Shown here piece by piece: positions 40,344 to 49,455 of a stretch of 64,000 bases of DNA; the first letter of the stretch is position 1; every line of letters begins with the position of its first letter. The DNA lies in contig SECL01000005.1 in assembly GCA_004173455.1 (NCBI GenBank), positions 62,001 to 126,000 of the forward strand, given 5' to 3'. This DNA comes from Moraxellaceae bacterium (GTDB lineage: Bacteria; Pseudomonadota; Gammaproteobacteria; Pseudomonadales; Moraxellaceae). A model generated the notes under the pieces. That model was not told the DNA's origin and ran no database searches. It saw only the letters and a list, made by a program, of their open reading frames with translations. The position numbers and the translations under genes are program-made.

Positions 40344-41096
40344 TTATTTGGATAAATTCAGTTCAAACGGTTGAATGGTATAAACAGGCACTGCCACACC
40401 ATTAATCCGATGTGGGGTAAATGTGGCGCGCTTTAAGGCACGAGCCACTTTTTGATCCAGCGCCGTTAAACCAGAACTGCTGACCACTTGTACATCATCA
40501 ACCTTGCCACTGGCCGAGATAGAAATTCTTAGTTTTACAGTACGCGCCTGTCCCTTAAGATCACTGTCGGAAATTTGCAAGCGTGGTGGCCGGATATAAG
40601 ATATGCCTTCGACCAATTGTGGTGTGGCAGGCGGCGCCGGTTGCGGCTTAGGCTCAGGCTTGGCAACCGGTTGTGGTACAGGCGCCGGTTCTGGTACTAC
40701 TGGCTTTATCGGCTCGGGTAAAGGTTCAGGTTGTGGCGCAATTACCGGTTGGGGACGCTCGGAAACAGTTGGCGTAGCCAGTACCGGCTTGGGTTTTGGC
40801 AGCGGCTTGGGCTGCTGTTTAACCACCTTAACTTCTTTGGGTTTCGGTTTTGGCTTGGGTTCAGGTTTCGGCGGTTCAGGTTCAGGCTGCTTGGGCTTTG
40901 GCTGTTCAAGCTGGATAAAGCGTACTTCGACCGGTTTTGGTGTTTCAGGCAGGTTAAGCGTCATTGGCTTCATGGTGGCCAAGGCAGCCAGTACAGCCAC
41001 ATGCGCCACCAGCACAATAGCCACGGCAACCAATATACGGGGATTGGCAGAATTTTTCTTTGCTGGCGTGCGATCTGCCTGAATCATTGCAGTCAT
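40344..41096 (-). CDS. tonB: energy transducer TonB
   Basis: A 250-aa inner-membrane protein that carries proton-motive energy to outer-membrane receptors. It has an N-terminal transmembrane helix (about 22-42) and a very long Pro/Lys/Glu periplasmic spacer (about 55-170). The spacer carries repeats such as PKPEPKPKPKPKE and PEPAPVPQPVAKPEPKPQPA. The C-terminal TonB domain (VKLRISISASGKVDDVQVVS, ATFTPHRING) follows. ATG 41096 with GAG 9 nt upstream is preferred over a TTG at 41102. First gene of tonB-exbB-exbD, probably iron-regulated. Confidence 0.95.
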   Translation of the reverse strand: MTAMIQADRTPAKKNSANPRILVAVAIVLVAHVAVLAALATMKPMTLNLPETPKPVEVRFIQLEQPKPKQPEPEPPKPEPKPKPKPKEVKVVKQQPKPLPKPKPVLATPTVSERPQPVIAPQPEPLPEPIKPVVPEPAPVPQPVAKPEPKPQPAPPATPQLVEGISYIRPPRLQISDSDLKGQARTVKLRISISASGKVDDVQVVSSSGLTALDQKVARALKRATFTPHRINGVAVPVYTIQPFELNLSK

Positions 41097-41476
41097 AAAC
41101 AATTACTCATCCGCGAGGATTTTTCAATAAAATATGCCTGATTGACACGTTCCCTTCAAATTATTGCCAGTTTGCAATACCGAGCTGCCTGCTCCCCTGC
41201 ACAAAATGCAAGTGTTGTGAAGTGGTATAATAAATGAGAAGTGTTTTCATTTGCAATGCTGTTTGGTAAAAGTTTTTCAAAATGCCATTTAGTTGCTCAT
41301 TCTTAAGGTTGTTTAGTGGTGACAACAGACTTATTAAGCAAGACCGCTTTGCAATCCACCGCTTTAGCCTAAGACTTCAACTCCTACTATGATTCGATGA
41401 GTTGACAAAATTGCGCTTGCCTTTAGCAGACAGGCTTTTATGATAACGGCTTTATTTTAAGCACCTGTTTGCCGCT
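41097..41476. other. divergent tonB-patatin intergenic region
   Basis: About 380 bp holding the tonB promoter/Fur-like site. The rest, towards the patatin-like gene, has no recognised element. Confidence 0.45.
41227..41256 (-). promoter_or_regulatory. tonB promoter overlapped by a Fur-box-like palindrome
   Basis: On minus, TTGCAA (41256-41251), an 18-bp spacer and TATTAT (41232-41227). Within the spacer lies AAATGAGAA-GTG-TTTTCATTT (41232-41252), an 8-of-9 palindrome. Its core TGAGAAGTGTTTTCA matches 10 of 14 positions of the 7-1-7 Fur motif. Position over the promoter of a tonB operon fits iron repression. Confidence 0.55.
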
Positions 41477-42403
41477 ATGTTGTCGCTAAATTCTTATCTG
41501 AACCGTTTTTTCCTGCTCCTGCTGAGCTGTACGGTATTGGCTGGCTGTGATAAAAGCAGCAAGACCACCACGCCTGTAACACCAGTGATCAAGCCACGTG
41601 AACCGGTGATTGCACTGGCACTCGGTGGTGGGGGCGCCAAAGGCTTTGCCCATATTGGTGCCATTAAGGTACTGGAATCGCATGGCATTAAGCCCAAGAT
41701 TGTGACAGGAACCAGTGCTGGCAGTTTTGTGGGTAGCCTGTATGCCAGTGGCAAAACGCCTTTTCAACTACAGGAACTGGCGCTAAAGCTTGAAGAATCA
41801 GACATTCGTGACTTAACCATCAGCAAGCAGGGTTTTATTGCGGGTCAGAAATTGCAGGATTATGTCAACAAAAATGTAGGTAACCGGCCAATCCAGCAGT
41901 TTCCCATTCGCTTTGCAGCGATTGCCACCCAACTGGACAATGGTAAAAAAGTGGCCTTTAACCGGGGCAATGCCGGTCAGGCGGTGCGCGCTTCATGCAG
42001 TATTCCCAATGTGTTTATTCCTGCAACCATTGCAGGCAAGCGTTATGTCGATGGCGGTCTGGTGAGTCCAATTCCGGTGCAAACCGCGCGTGATATGGGT
42101 GCAGATATTGTGATTGCCATTGATATTTCAGCACGCCCCAAAGCGGGTCAATCCACCAATTTATGGGGCTTACTGGATCAGACCTTAAATATTATGGGAC
42201 AGCAAAGTATTAATCAGGAGCTGGCGCAGGCCGATATTGTGATTAAGCCAGCTGTCGGTAATTTGGGTGTTATGGATTTAAAATCCCGTCATCAAAGCAT
42301 TCTGGAGGGTGAACGTGCTGCACAGGCACAACTGGCCGCCATTGACCTGAAAATTCAGCAATTCAAGCAGTCTGCGCGAGCACGGCAACCGGCAGCCCGT
42401 TAG
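41477..42403 (+). CDS. patatin-like phospholipase lipoprotein (RssA-type)
   Basis: A 308-aa predicted lipoprotein: hydrophobic leader and lipobox LAGC with the acylated cysteine near residue 24. The patatin domain has the oxyanion loop GGGGAKG, nucleophile GTSAGS and catalytic DGG (RYVDGGLVSPIP), all intact. Probable serine acyl hydrolase at the periplasmic face of a membrane. Substrate unknown. The start is ATG 41477; the ribosome site is weak. Other bacterial RssA-type proteins are cytoplasmic, so the lipobox is a notable difference. Confidence 0.88.
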   Translation: MLSLNSYLNRFFLLLLSCTVLAGCDKSSKTTTPVTPVIKPREPVIALALGGGGAKGFAHIGAIKVLESHGIKPKIVTGTSAGSFVGSLYASGKTPFQLQELALKLEESDIRDLTISKQGFIAGQKLQDYVNKNVGNRPIQQFPIRFAAIATQLDNGKKVAFNRGNAGQAVRASCSIPNVFIPATIAGKRYVDGGLVSPIPVQTARDMGADIVIAIDISARPKAGQSTNLWGLLDQTLNIMGQQSINQELAQADIVIKPAVGNLGVMDLKSRHQSILEGERAAQAQLAAIDLKIQQFKQSARARQPAAR

Positions 42404-42580
42404 TGCTTTAACAAGAAAACCAATAAAAATAAAAACTTAAGCCAAGCTGTAATTTTAACTTATTTTATCGTATAGCCGCCCATGCTGTGGCGGCTTGCGG
42501 TATGATCAAAACAATAACGTCACCGCACGCACGTTGATTCCTCATAGCAACCAGCAATAAACAGCAAGCAGGAGAAAACT

Positions 42581-43033
42581 ATGGATTTGATCCCTCAACC
42601 CTGGCACTGGATGGTTCTTGGGCTGGTGCTGATTATTTTTGAAATTTTTCTGCCTTCTTTTACCGCACTCTGGTTTGGCGTGGGAGCCTGCGTGGTAGCA
42701 GTGCTGCTGTGGATATTTCCGGGTCTAAGTATAGAGATCCAGTTCATTAGCTGGATTATTTTGTCGATTGCTTTTACGGTATTGTGGTTTAAATTTCTTA
42801 AACCGTTGGCACGCGATAAAACCAAGGCCGGGCTTGCCCGCGAGGCAATACTGGGACAGGTGGGCATTATTATCGCTATTCCACTGGTCGAGCATACTGG
42901 GGTGGTGCGTTTTACTATTCCACTGCTGGGCACTGATGAATGGCGCTGTCGCTCGCAGCAGGAACTGACGGTAGGTGACCGGGTGACTGTAGTTGATATT
43001 CTGGGTAATGAACTGATCGTTACCAAAATTTAG
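42581..43033 (+). CDS. NfeD-family membrane protein (YbbJ-like)
   Basis: A 150-aa protein with an N-terminal hairpin of two to three transmembrane helices (about 10-72) and a C-terminal OB-fold soluble domain (LGQVGIIIAIP, DEWRCRSQQELTVGDRVTVVDILG). NfeD proteins partner with SPFH proteins in membrane microdomains. AGGAG precedes the ATG, and the SPFH gene follows after 35 nt, the usual ybbJ-qmcA pairing. Confidence 0.93.
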   Translation: MDLIPQPWHWMVLGLVLIIFEIFLPSFTALWFGVGACVVAVLLWIFPGLSIEIQFISWIILSIAFTVLWFKFLKPLARDKTKAGLAREAILGQVGIIIAIPLVEHTGVVRFTIPLLGTDEWRCRSQQELTVGDRVTVVDILGNELIVTKI

Positions 43034-43068
43034 GCTATTGTACAGCCAGTAGAACAAGGAGAAAAAAT

Positions 43069-43920
43069 ATGTCGGGTAGTTTTATTGTGGTCGTGGTGCT
43101 GCTGATTTTTGTGGCGGTGACCATTGCCAAAGGGGTGCGTCTGGTTCCTCAAGGTAACAAATGGATTGTACAGCGACTGGGCAAATATCACGGCACGCTT
43201 AATCCGGGGCTTAACTTTGTAATTCCTTATGTGGATGAAGTGGCCTATAAAGTCACCACCAAGGATATTGTGCTGGATATTCCGTCTCAGGAAGTGATCA
43301 CCCGCGACAATGCGGTCTTGATCATGAATGCTGTGGCTTATATCAATTTGGTTGCGCCGGAAAAAGCAGTTTACGGCATTGAAAACTATACGTGGGCGAT
43401 TCAAAATCTGGTGCAAACTTCCCTGCGTTCTATTGTTGGTGAAATGGATCTGGATGATGCGCTGTCTTCACGCGATCATATTAAAGCCAAATTAAAAGCG
43501 TCTATTTCTGAAGATATTGCCGACTGGGGCATTATGCTCAAAACCGTAGAAATTCAGGATATTCGTCCCTCAGTCACCATGCAGCAAGCCATGGAATCAC
43601 AAGCTGCCGCCGAACGTACCCGCCGTGCAACGGTTACTCGCGCCGATGGTGAAAAGCAGGCCGCTATTTTGGAAGCAGAAGGCCGTCTGGAAGCCTCGCG
43701 CCGTGATGCTGAAGCGCAGGTGGTACTGGCCAGAGCCAGTCAGGAAGCGATTGATCTGGTGTCGTCAGCGATTGGTGAAAAAGAGCTGCCGGTGACCTAT
43801 ATTCTGGGTGAGCAGTACGTCAAAGCCATGCAGGACATTGCCAAGTCACCCAACAGCAAAACCGTGGTATTGCCGGCTGATTTACTGAATACCTTACGCG
43901 GATTTATTGGCAAGCCTTAA
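43069..43920 (+). CDS. qmcA: SPFH/stomatin-family protein QmcA
   Basis: A 283-aa protein with one N-terminal membrane anchor (SGSFIVVVVLLIFVAVTIAK). The SPFH/Band-7 domain (about 25-185) follows, with VPQGNKWIVQRLGKYHGTLN, then an Ala/Glu coiled coil (RRATVTRADGEKQAAILEAE) and a C-terminal segment. Such proteins oligomerise into membrane scaffolds and often modulate the FtsH protease. AAGGAG precedes the ATG. Forms an operon with the NfeD gene and ends at a bidirectional terminator. Confidence 0.94.
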   Translation: MSGSFIVVVVLLIFVAVTIAKGVRLVPQGNKWIVQRLGKYHGTLNPGLNFVIPYVDEVAYKVTTKDIVLDIPSQEVITRDNAVLIMNAVAYINLVAPEKAVYGIENYTWAIQNLVQTSLRSIVGEMDLDDALSSRDHIKAKLKASISEDIADWGIMLKTVEIQDIRPSVTMQQAMESQAAAERTRRATVTRADGEKQAAILEAEGRLEASRRDAEAQVVLARASQEAIDLVSSAIGEKELPVTYILGEQYVKAMQDIAKSPNSKTVVLPADLLNTLRGFIGKP

Positions 43921-43956
43921 AGCTGTAAAGGTTGGGTTAATCCAATAAATTGCTGT

Positions 43957-43989
43957 AAAAAAGCGACCTGCAATAAGGTCGCTTTTTTT
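43957..43989. terminator. bidirectional terminator between qmcA and ispA
   Basis: AAAAGCGACCT and AGGTCGCTTTT form an 11-bp perfect stem with a 6-nt loop. An A-run and a T-run flank it on opposite sides, so it can stop transcripts from both convergent genes. Confidence 0.88.
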
Positions 43990-44043
43990 GGCCTAAATCA
44001 AGGTTAAAATAACCTGTGATGACGGCTTTAACACCACTAACGC

Positions 44044-44973
44044 CTATTGCGCCCTATTCAATAAAAAGCGGGCCAGTCCTTCAAGTGGCTCGATATCCTT
44101 GGCACTATAAGGCAGGTTTTTTAGGGCACTAAAGGCACGCTGATGTAAGTCCTGTGCCAGTGCCGTCGCCTTATCCAGCCCAATAACTGAGGGATAGGTG
44201 GCTTTTTGGTGGCGCTGATCGCTGCCCGCTGGTTTACCCAGCGCATCAGTGCTGGCGGTGACATCCAAAATGTCATCCTGTACCTGATAAGCCAACCCCA
44301 AAAAGCCGCCAAACTCCGTGAGCTGGCTGTACAGCGAATCGCGGATTTCAATACCCACGCTTAACGCCCCCATGCCAATGGCAGCCTGAATGAGCGCGCC
44401 TGTCTTGTTGAGGTGAATGGCTTCCAGATCCAGTTCACTGATGGTTTTGTTTTCTGCGCTTAAATCCAAAACCTGACCCTGTACCATGCGGTTGGCCGCC
44501 TGCGCCAGCACACAGGTTTGTTGGCTGCTCACCACCATGTCGCGTGGTGTTCTGTCGGTGTCCTGAGAAAAATGATTGCTATTAAGCACCTCAAACGCCA
44601 GCGTTTGCAGGATATCACCGGCTAACAATGCAGTGGCTTCACCAAACATTTTGTGGCAGGTGGGCTGGCCACGGCGTAGCTCATCATCATCCATGCAGGG
44701 CAGGTCATCATGCACCAGCGAATAACAGTGAATCAGCTCCACGGCGACAGCTGCACGCCGCGCCGCAATATTGAGGACTGGCTCATGCATAATGGCAGTG
44801 GCATAGGTGAGTGCTGGACGAATGCGCTTACCACCCAGCATGACAGCATGATGTACGGCTTCCTTGAGCGGTGATGGCAATAATTGTTGATCCAGTACAC
44901 TTTGCAGATCAATCTGGATGCGATCACGTGCCGCCGCTAAACTGTCTTTTTCTTCAGTAGTCAGGGTTACCAT
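44044..44973 (-). CDS. ispA: farnesyl diphosphate synthase
   Basis: Short-chain trans-prenyltransferase making farnesyl diphosphate from IPP and DMAPP. 309 aa. The first Asp-rich motif is VHDDLPCMDDDELRRGQPTC and the second is YQVQDDILDVTAS. GGKRIRPALTYATA binds the substrate pyrophosphate. ATG 44973 with GAGA 6 nt upstream is preferred over GTG 44985. Separate from dxs here, apparently alone. Confidence 0.95.
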   Translation of the reverse strand: MVTLTTEEKDSLAAARDRIQIDLQSVLDQQLLPSPLKEAVHHAVMLGGKRIRPALTYATAIMHEPVLNIAARRAAVAVELIHCYSLVHDDLPCMDDDELRRGQPTCHKMFGEATALLAGDILQTLAFEVLNSNHFSQDTDRTPRDMVVSSQQTCVLAQAANRMVQGQVLDLSAENKTISELDLEAIHLNKTGALIQAAIGMGALSVGIEIRDSLYSQLTEFGGFLGLAYQVQDDILDVTASTDALGKPAGSDQRHQKATYPSVIGLDKATALAQDLHQRAFSALKNLPYSAKDIEPLEGLARFLLNRAQ

Positions 44974-45150
44974 AACGTTTCTCACGTCTCATTTTATGTT
45001 TTAACTGATTGTGCCTTATCCAAAATAACAAACTGTATTTGTTGTGTTTTTACCGACAGCATTTTTGATTCAGCCTAACTCATTGGTTGGCTTGCTGCCG
45101 GTTAAGTCGCTAATACAACGCCTGACACTGGCGTAACATTCAAAACAGGT

Positions 45151-45495
45151 TTAGGCTTTTTTAACAAATTCAGATTTTAATTTCATGGCACCAATGCCAT
45201 CAATTTTACAGTCGATATCATGGCCGTCACTGGCATCGGGCAATAAGCGGATATTCTTAACCTTGGTACCCACTTTGACCACCAGTGAAGAGCCTTTGAC
45301 TTTAAGATCCTTAATCACTGTCACGGTATCGCCGTCATTGAGCAGATTGCCATTGGCATCTTTAATGGACTGAACCGCCTCAGCAGTTGAGCCATCAATG
45401 GCGCTCCATTCGTGTGCGCATTCGGGGCAAACTAACTGGCTGCCATCTTCATAAGTATAGATAGACTGGCATTGGGGGCAGGCTGGCAAGGTCAT
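45151..45495 (-). CDS. yjdM: YjdM/PhnA-family zinc-ribbon protein
   Basis: A 114-aa soluble protein. The N-terminal zinc ribbon ([13 protein letters not shown]...CPECAHEW) is followed by a small beta domain ([39 protein letters not shown]). It was once linked to phosphonate use (PhnA), but that role is not supported in the family. AGGGA precedes the ATG. Alone on its strand. Confidence 0.93.
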   Translation of the reverse strand: MTLPACPQCQSIYTYEDGSQLVCPECAHEWSAIDGSTAEAVQSIKDANGNLLNDGDTVTVIKDLKVKGSSLVVKVGTKVKNIRLLPDASDGHDIDCKIDGIGAMKLKSEFVKKA

Positions 45496-45579
45496 GGGCT
45501 ATTCCCTAAAAAATTTAAGGGATTATACGGGATTTAGTAAATGAATGGCTGCTTTGTGATTGAGCAGAACAGTGCTTTC

Positions 45580-45618
45580 AAACAGGATTGATCAAAACGG
45601 GTGAGATCAATCCTGTTT
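45580..45618. repeat. 14-bp perfect inverted repeat between darP and yjdM
   Basis: AAACAGGATTGATC (45580-45593) and GATCAATCCTGTTT (45605-45618) pair perfectly around an 11-nt loop. It lies downstream of the darP terminator and upstream of yjdM. It could be a second transcription block or an operator. Confidence 0.75.
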
Positions 45619-45672
45619 ATTGTTGCGCTAAACATCTATTCGATGTGCTTGGTTGTATAAGTTAAATTTTAT

Positions 45673-45699
45673 AAAACCAGCTTTATAAACTGGCTTTTA
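45673..45699 (-). terminator. intrinsic terminator after darP
   Basis: On minus, AAAGCCAG and CTGGTTTT form an 8-bp stem (one G-U) with a 9-nt loop, continuing into TTTTAT, close to the darP stop. Confidence 0.6.
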
Positions 45700-45709
45700 G
45701 CAAGTTGCT

Positions 45710-46255
45710 TTACTTACTCTCATCGGAAAGGAGCGCCACTTGCTGAACATAATTGAGCAGTTTTTGGCGTGATTGTTGTTGAATGTTTTCATCACTACTT
45801 TGAGTCAGATCACGTTGCAAACGCAGGATATGCTGACGCAGGGTATGGCGTTCGGCGGCATGATACTGACGCACAAAATCATTGACCGCCTGATCGCCCT
45901 GCTCCAGCAAGCGGTCAATCCAGCGCATCAGTTGTGCCTGTTTTTTGGCGCCTTGCCTAGGTGAAAGTGCCGCCATTAGCACGCTTTCATCTTCATGGCG
46001 TAGTAGTTTGCCGATACGCTGAAAATGCCGACGCCGTGCTTCAAAGGCAGTAATATCCTTTAGTTGCAGTAGGGCATCTTTTAACAGCTCATCAATCGGC
46101 AGTTTTTTGACCTGATTGGCTGACAGGGTGGCCAGTTGCTCCCCTAATGCAGCAAAGCGCTGCACTGCTTTTTTTTGCTCGGTTTTGCTGGGTCTGCCAT
46201 CAAGGGCTTGCCATTCTTCTTCAATGGTTTTACGTGATGAACTTTTGTGTGACAT
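45710..46255 (-). CDS. darP: dual-action ribosomal maturation protein DarP (YjgA)
   Basis: A 181-aa basic helical protein of the YjgA family, which binds the 50S subunit late in assembly. Landmarks are EEEWQALDGRPSKTEQKKAVQ, LIDELLKDALLQLKDI-like text (here PIDELLKDALLQLKDITAFE), RRRHFQRIGKLLRHED and the C-terminal AERHTLRQHILRLQRDL. It begins 3 nt after ptsO, so it is in the rapZ-ptsO-darP operon. Confidence 0.95.
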   Translation of the reverse strand: MSHKSSSRKTIEEEWQALDGRPSKTEQKKAVQRFAALGEQLATLSANQVKKLPIDELLKDALLQLKDITAFEARRRHFQRIGKLLRHEDESVLMAALSPRQGAKKQAQLMRWIDRLLEQGDQAVNDFVRQYHAAERHTLRQHILRLQRDLTQSSDENIQQQSRQKLLNYVQQVALLSDESK

Positions 46256-46258
46256 GGG

Positions 46259-46528
46259 CTATTCTGCCTCCATGAAACGGGCAGCAAATAAGTCGCGAAT
46301 CGCCTCAAGCGCTTTGTCTTCATCTGGGCCGTTAATGACTAAACGTAGGGTACTTCCCTTGCCGGCACCTAGCATGAGCAATGACATGATATTTTTGGCA
46401 TCAATCAGGTTACTGCCACGCCCCAGCTGAATATCGGAACGATAGCGGGTGGTCACTTCAATCAGGCGACCAGAGGCGCGGGCGTGCAAACCCAGTTTAT
46501 TAATGACATCGATGGTGGTATCTATCAT
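46259..46528 (-). CDS. ptsO: nitrogen-branch phosphocarrier protein NPr/HPr family
   Basis: An 89-aa phosphocarrier of the nitrogen-related PTS. The phosphorylated histidine is H15 in [10 protein letters not shown]; the helix-2 segment is [18 protein letters not shown] 46528 overlaps the rapZ stop as ATGA, and the length is then typical. A longer frame to 46570 is not needed. Pairing with rapZ parallels the rpoN-hpf-ptsN-rapZ-npr cluster of enterics, but the upstream members are absent here. Confidence 0.95.
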   Translation of the reverse strand: MIDTTIDVINKLGLHARASGRLIEVTTRYRSDIQLGRGSNLIDAKNIMSLLMLGAGKGSTLRLVINGPDEDKALEAIRDLFAARFMEAE

Positions 46529-47376
46529 GACCAGTGCTTCATTTCCCGATGCAAGGTTTGGGTGGGCCATTGTAGCTTAAGTGCGTCGCTGAGTCTGTTT
46601 ACCAGATAAACAGACCGGTGCTGTCCACCGGTGCAGCCAATGGCAACGGTCAGGTAATGGCGATGACTTTCGGCAAATACTGGCATCCATTTGCTCAAAA
46701 ATTGGTAAATGTCATCAAACATCCCATTTACATTTTTATCAGAACCTAAAAAATCTTGCACGTCTTTATCCAGTCCGGTTTTGGGACGCAATGCCGCTTG
46801 CCAGTGCGGATTTGGTAAATGGCGCACATCAAAGACAAAATCAGCATCGAGCGGAATACCATGCTTATAGCCAAATGACTGTAAAATCAGAATCATCTGG
46901 TCGCCCTGACCCATCTTGACACTCAAGGTTTGCTTGAGTTCATGCACATTCAGGCTGCTGGTATCAAGCATCAGGGTGGCACGATTGGCAACCGGTGCCA
47001 GCAAGGCTTCCTCGGCAATCAAAGCTTCTTGTAAGGTACTGTGCCGGTCAGCCAGCGGATGACGGCGACGGGTTGCCCCAAAGCGTGCCAGTAAAATATC
47101 ATCACGGGCATTAAGAAACAGTACCTCAACTTCGCCATGCGCTTTAAGCTGCTCTAAAATGGATTCAAATTCCATCAGGTCAGAACGCGGTGTGCGCACA
47201 TCGACACCCAGCGCCAGCATATCCAGATGGTTTTCCTGATCCAGTTTGGCCACAATTTCGGGTAATAGCGATAAAGGCAGGTTATCAATACTGTAATAAC
47301 CGATATCTTCCAGAATATGCAGTGCCGAACTTTTCCCAGAACCGGATCGCCCTGATACAATAAGCAGTCTTTTCAC
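46525..47376 (-). CDS. rapZ: RNase adapter protein RapZ
   Basis: A 283-aa P-loop protein that in E. coli binds the small RNA GlmZ and directs RNase E, linking cell-wall precursor supply to glmS expression. Walker A is [12 protein letters not shown] near residue 8-19. [24 protein letters not shown]-type text (here [13 protein letters not shown]) and the C-terminal [16 protein letters not shown] are family marks. The start is GTG 47376. First gene of rapZ-ptsO-darP. Confidence 0.95.
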   Translation of the reverse strand: MKRLLIVSGRSGSGKSSALHILEDIGYYSIDNLPLSLLPEIVAKLDQENHLDMLALGVDVRTPRSDLMEFESILEQLKAHGEVEVLFLNARDDILLARFGATRRRHPLADRHSTLQEALIAEEALLAPVANRATLMLDTSSLNVHELKQTLSVKMGQGDQMILILQSFGYKHGIPLDADFVFDVRHLPNPHWQAALRPKTGLDKDVQDFLGSDKNVNGMFDDIYQFLSKWMPVFAESHRHYLTVAIGCTGGQHRSVYLVNRLSDALKLQWPTQTLHREMKHWS

Positions 47377-47476
47377 CCTTCCCCCTCATGATTAAGTCAC
47401 TGATATTTTAATAGTTAGCCCTAATGTCTATCTAAATACGAAACCATGCCAGTAGTTGTAGACTAGGTGTATTGAT

Positions 47477-48325
47477 TTAGTGAGATTGCTTAACGTGCAG
47501 GTTATCAATCAGGCGGGTATTGCCCAGCTTGGCGGCGGCCAGAATCACCATATCCTGTGTCATATCAGTGACCTTTTTCAGGTCAGGCGTGCGAGCTTCC
47601 AGATAATCCAAAATAAAACCCTGACCGGTCAGATTATCACGCCCCTGTTGCAAAATGGCTTCCAGATTGGTGTGACCAGATTTGATCTCCTGCTCCACCA
47701 TTTTCAAGGTTTTATAAATCTGAACGGCAGTGTGTTTTTCTTCCAGTGACAAATAGCCATTGCGTGAACTTAATGCCAGTCCCTGCGCGTCACGGACAAT
47801 CGGTACGCCAATAATATCAATAGAAAAACACAGGTCTGTGGTCAGATGGCGGATCACGGCCAATTGCTGCCAGTCTTTTTCACCAAAGAAGGCGGCATTG
47901 GGCTGTACCATATTAAACAGCTTGGTCACTACTGTAGCCACGCCAGTAAAGTGACCCGGACGGCTTTTGCCACATAGGTCATTGGCAATGTCATTCACCT
48001 GAACCGTAGTGAGCTGCGGCTTGTTGCCATACATTTGCTGCACACTGGGCACAAAAATCATATCGCAGCCTGCATCAGCCAGTAGCTGGCTATCGGCTTC
48101 CAGCGTGCGCGGGTATTTTTCAAAGTCCTCACCGGCACCAAACTGGGTAGGATTGACAAAAATACTCACCACCACTACATCACAGTATTTTTTGGCTTCC
48201 TTGACCAAGGCAAGATGACCCTGATGCAGATTGCCCATAGTGGGCACAAAACCAATGCTCTTGCGCGCCAGACGAATGGGGTTTAGCGCGGCCTGTAGGC
48301 CTTGCAAGGTAACTTCAGTTCTCAT
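47477..48325 (-). CDS. panC: pantothenate synthetase
   Basis: Joins pantoate and beta-alanine with ATP to give pantothenate. 282 aa. Nucleotide-binding motifs are [17 protein letters not shown] (HxGH type) and SSRNGYLS. The segment [19 protein letters not shown] and the C-terminal [10 protein letters not shown] are typical. The start is ATG 48325. It follows panB after 178 nt. That gap holds an 8-bp dyad, GGGTTAAA (48400-48407) / TTTAACCC (48460-48467), and no recognised promoter. Confidence 0.97.
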   Translation of the reverse strand: MRTEVTLQGLQAALNPIRLARKSIGFVPTMGNLHQGHLALVKEAKKYCDVVVVSIFVNPTQFGAGEDFEKYPRTLEADSQLLADAGCDMIFVPSVQQMYGNKPQLTTVQVNDIANDLCGKSRPGHFTGVATVVTKLFNMVQPNAAFFGEKDWQQLAVIRHLTTDLCFSIDIIGVPIVRDAQGLALSSRNGYLSLEEKHTAVQIYKTLKMVEQEIKSGHTNLEAILQQGRDNLTGQGFILDYLEARTPDLKKVTDMTQDMVILAAAKLGNTRLIDNLHVKQSH

Positions 48326-48503
48326 TGTTATGACTCTATCTCTTATTGGCTAATTTTGATGGCAATGCTGAATCAATGTTAAATCAAAGGGCTGTTGATG
48401 GGTTAAAAACTACACCCGTTATGCTGTTTCGATGTTCAGTAATATGGAAGTTGCCATACTTTAACCCTGCTAAGTACAGCATGATAGCTGCTTGTGCTTC
48501 ACG

Positions 48504-49310
48504 TTATAACTCAATCTGGAACGTATGCTCAGGCGCAGGGTAGGATCCATCACGAACCGCCTGATGATAGCTTTTAAAGGCATCAACAATCGGATTTTCG
48601 CCCTGCTGCTCTTGTAAAAAGTTACGCACAAACCGCGCTGATTTGCCGAAGTTCAAGCCCAGCATATCCTGCATGACCAGAACTTGACCATCACAATGCA
48701 CGCCAGCACCAATGCCAATCACCGGCACACCAAAGCGTGACTGTACTTCGCGGGCTGCCTGTACCGGTACACATTCCAATAGCAACATAACCGCACCAGC
48801 TTCGACCACCGCTTCGCAATCCGCCAGCAACTGATCAGCCGCACTGCGGGTTTTGGCCTGCACTTTATAGCCGCCAAACACATTGACCGATTGTGGCGTT
48901 AAGCCCAGATGCACGCAGGTTGGAACACCGCCCTGTGCCAGCACCCGCACGGTATCTGCCAACCATGCACCGCCTTCAATCTTGATCATTTGCGCCCCGG
49001 CCTGCATCACCTGACGCGCTGCATCAATCGCTTCTGGCACGGTGCTGTAGCTCATAAATGGTAAGTCGGCAATAATCAGCGCATGCTGGTTGCCACGCCG
49101 TACTGCACGAGTATGGTAGGCCATGTCCTGCACGGTCACTGGCAAGGTAGAATCATGCCCTTGGATGGTCATGCCTAGTGAGTCACCAATTAGAATGGTA
49201 TCAATCTGCGCTACTTCCATTGCCTTAGCCATGGTTGCGTCATAGCAGGTCAGACAGGAAAAGCGCGTGCCTTCCGCCTTGTATTGTTGCAACTTGCTTA
49301 GACTAATCAT
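48504..49310 (-). CDS. panB: 3-methyl-2-oxobutanoate hydroxymethyltransferase
   Basis: First committed pantothenate enzyme, adding a hydroxymethyl group from methylene-THF to 2-oxoisovalerate. 268 aa. Landmarks are FSCLTCYDATMAKAMEVAQI, ILIGDSLGMTIQGHDST, KIEGG and IGIGAGVHCDGQVLVMQDML. ATG 49310 with GGAGA 7 nt upstream; the longer frame from 49358 has no homology. In the pcnB-folK-panB-panC group. Confidence 0.97.
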   Translation of the reverse strand: MISLSKLQQYKAEGTRFSCLTCYDATMAKAMEVAQIDTILIGDSLGMTIQGHDSTLPVTVQDMAYHTRAVRRGNQHALIIADLPFMSYSTVPEAIDAARQVMQAGAQMIKIEGGAWLADTVRVLAQGGVPTCVHLGLTPQSVNVFGGYKVQAKTRSAADQLLADCEAVVEAGAVMLLLECVPVQAAREVQSRFGVPVIGIGAGVHCDGQVLVMQDMLGLNFGKSARFVRNFLQEQQGENPIVDAFKSYHQAVRDGSYPAPEHTFQIEL

Positions 49311-49455
49311 GAGATATTCTCCGTGGCCCGATAAGGAAATAACAGCAAACGATAGCAATACTGCGTGCGGTAACGGTGGTTTTGCTTCAGCGCATGTTTA
49401 GAACAAAACTGCTTAGAACAAAATCAGTAGTACAAATCTGTTAATACAAGGCTAC

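Noticed and set aside
40603-41082. Gly/Ser-rich open frame on + opposite tonB
   Set aside because: It is the complement of the Pro/Lys repeat spacer of TonB, which produces Gly-rich antisense frames.
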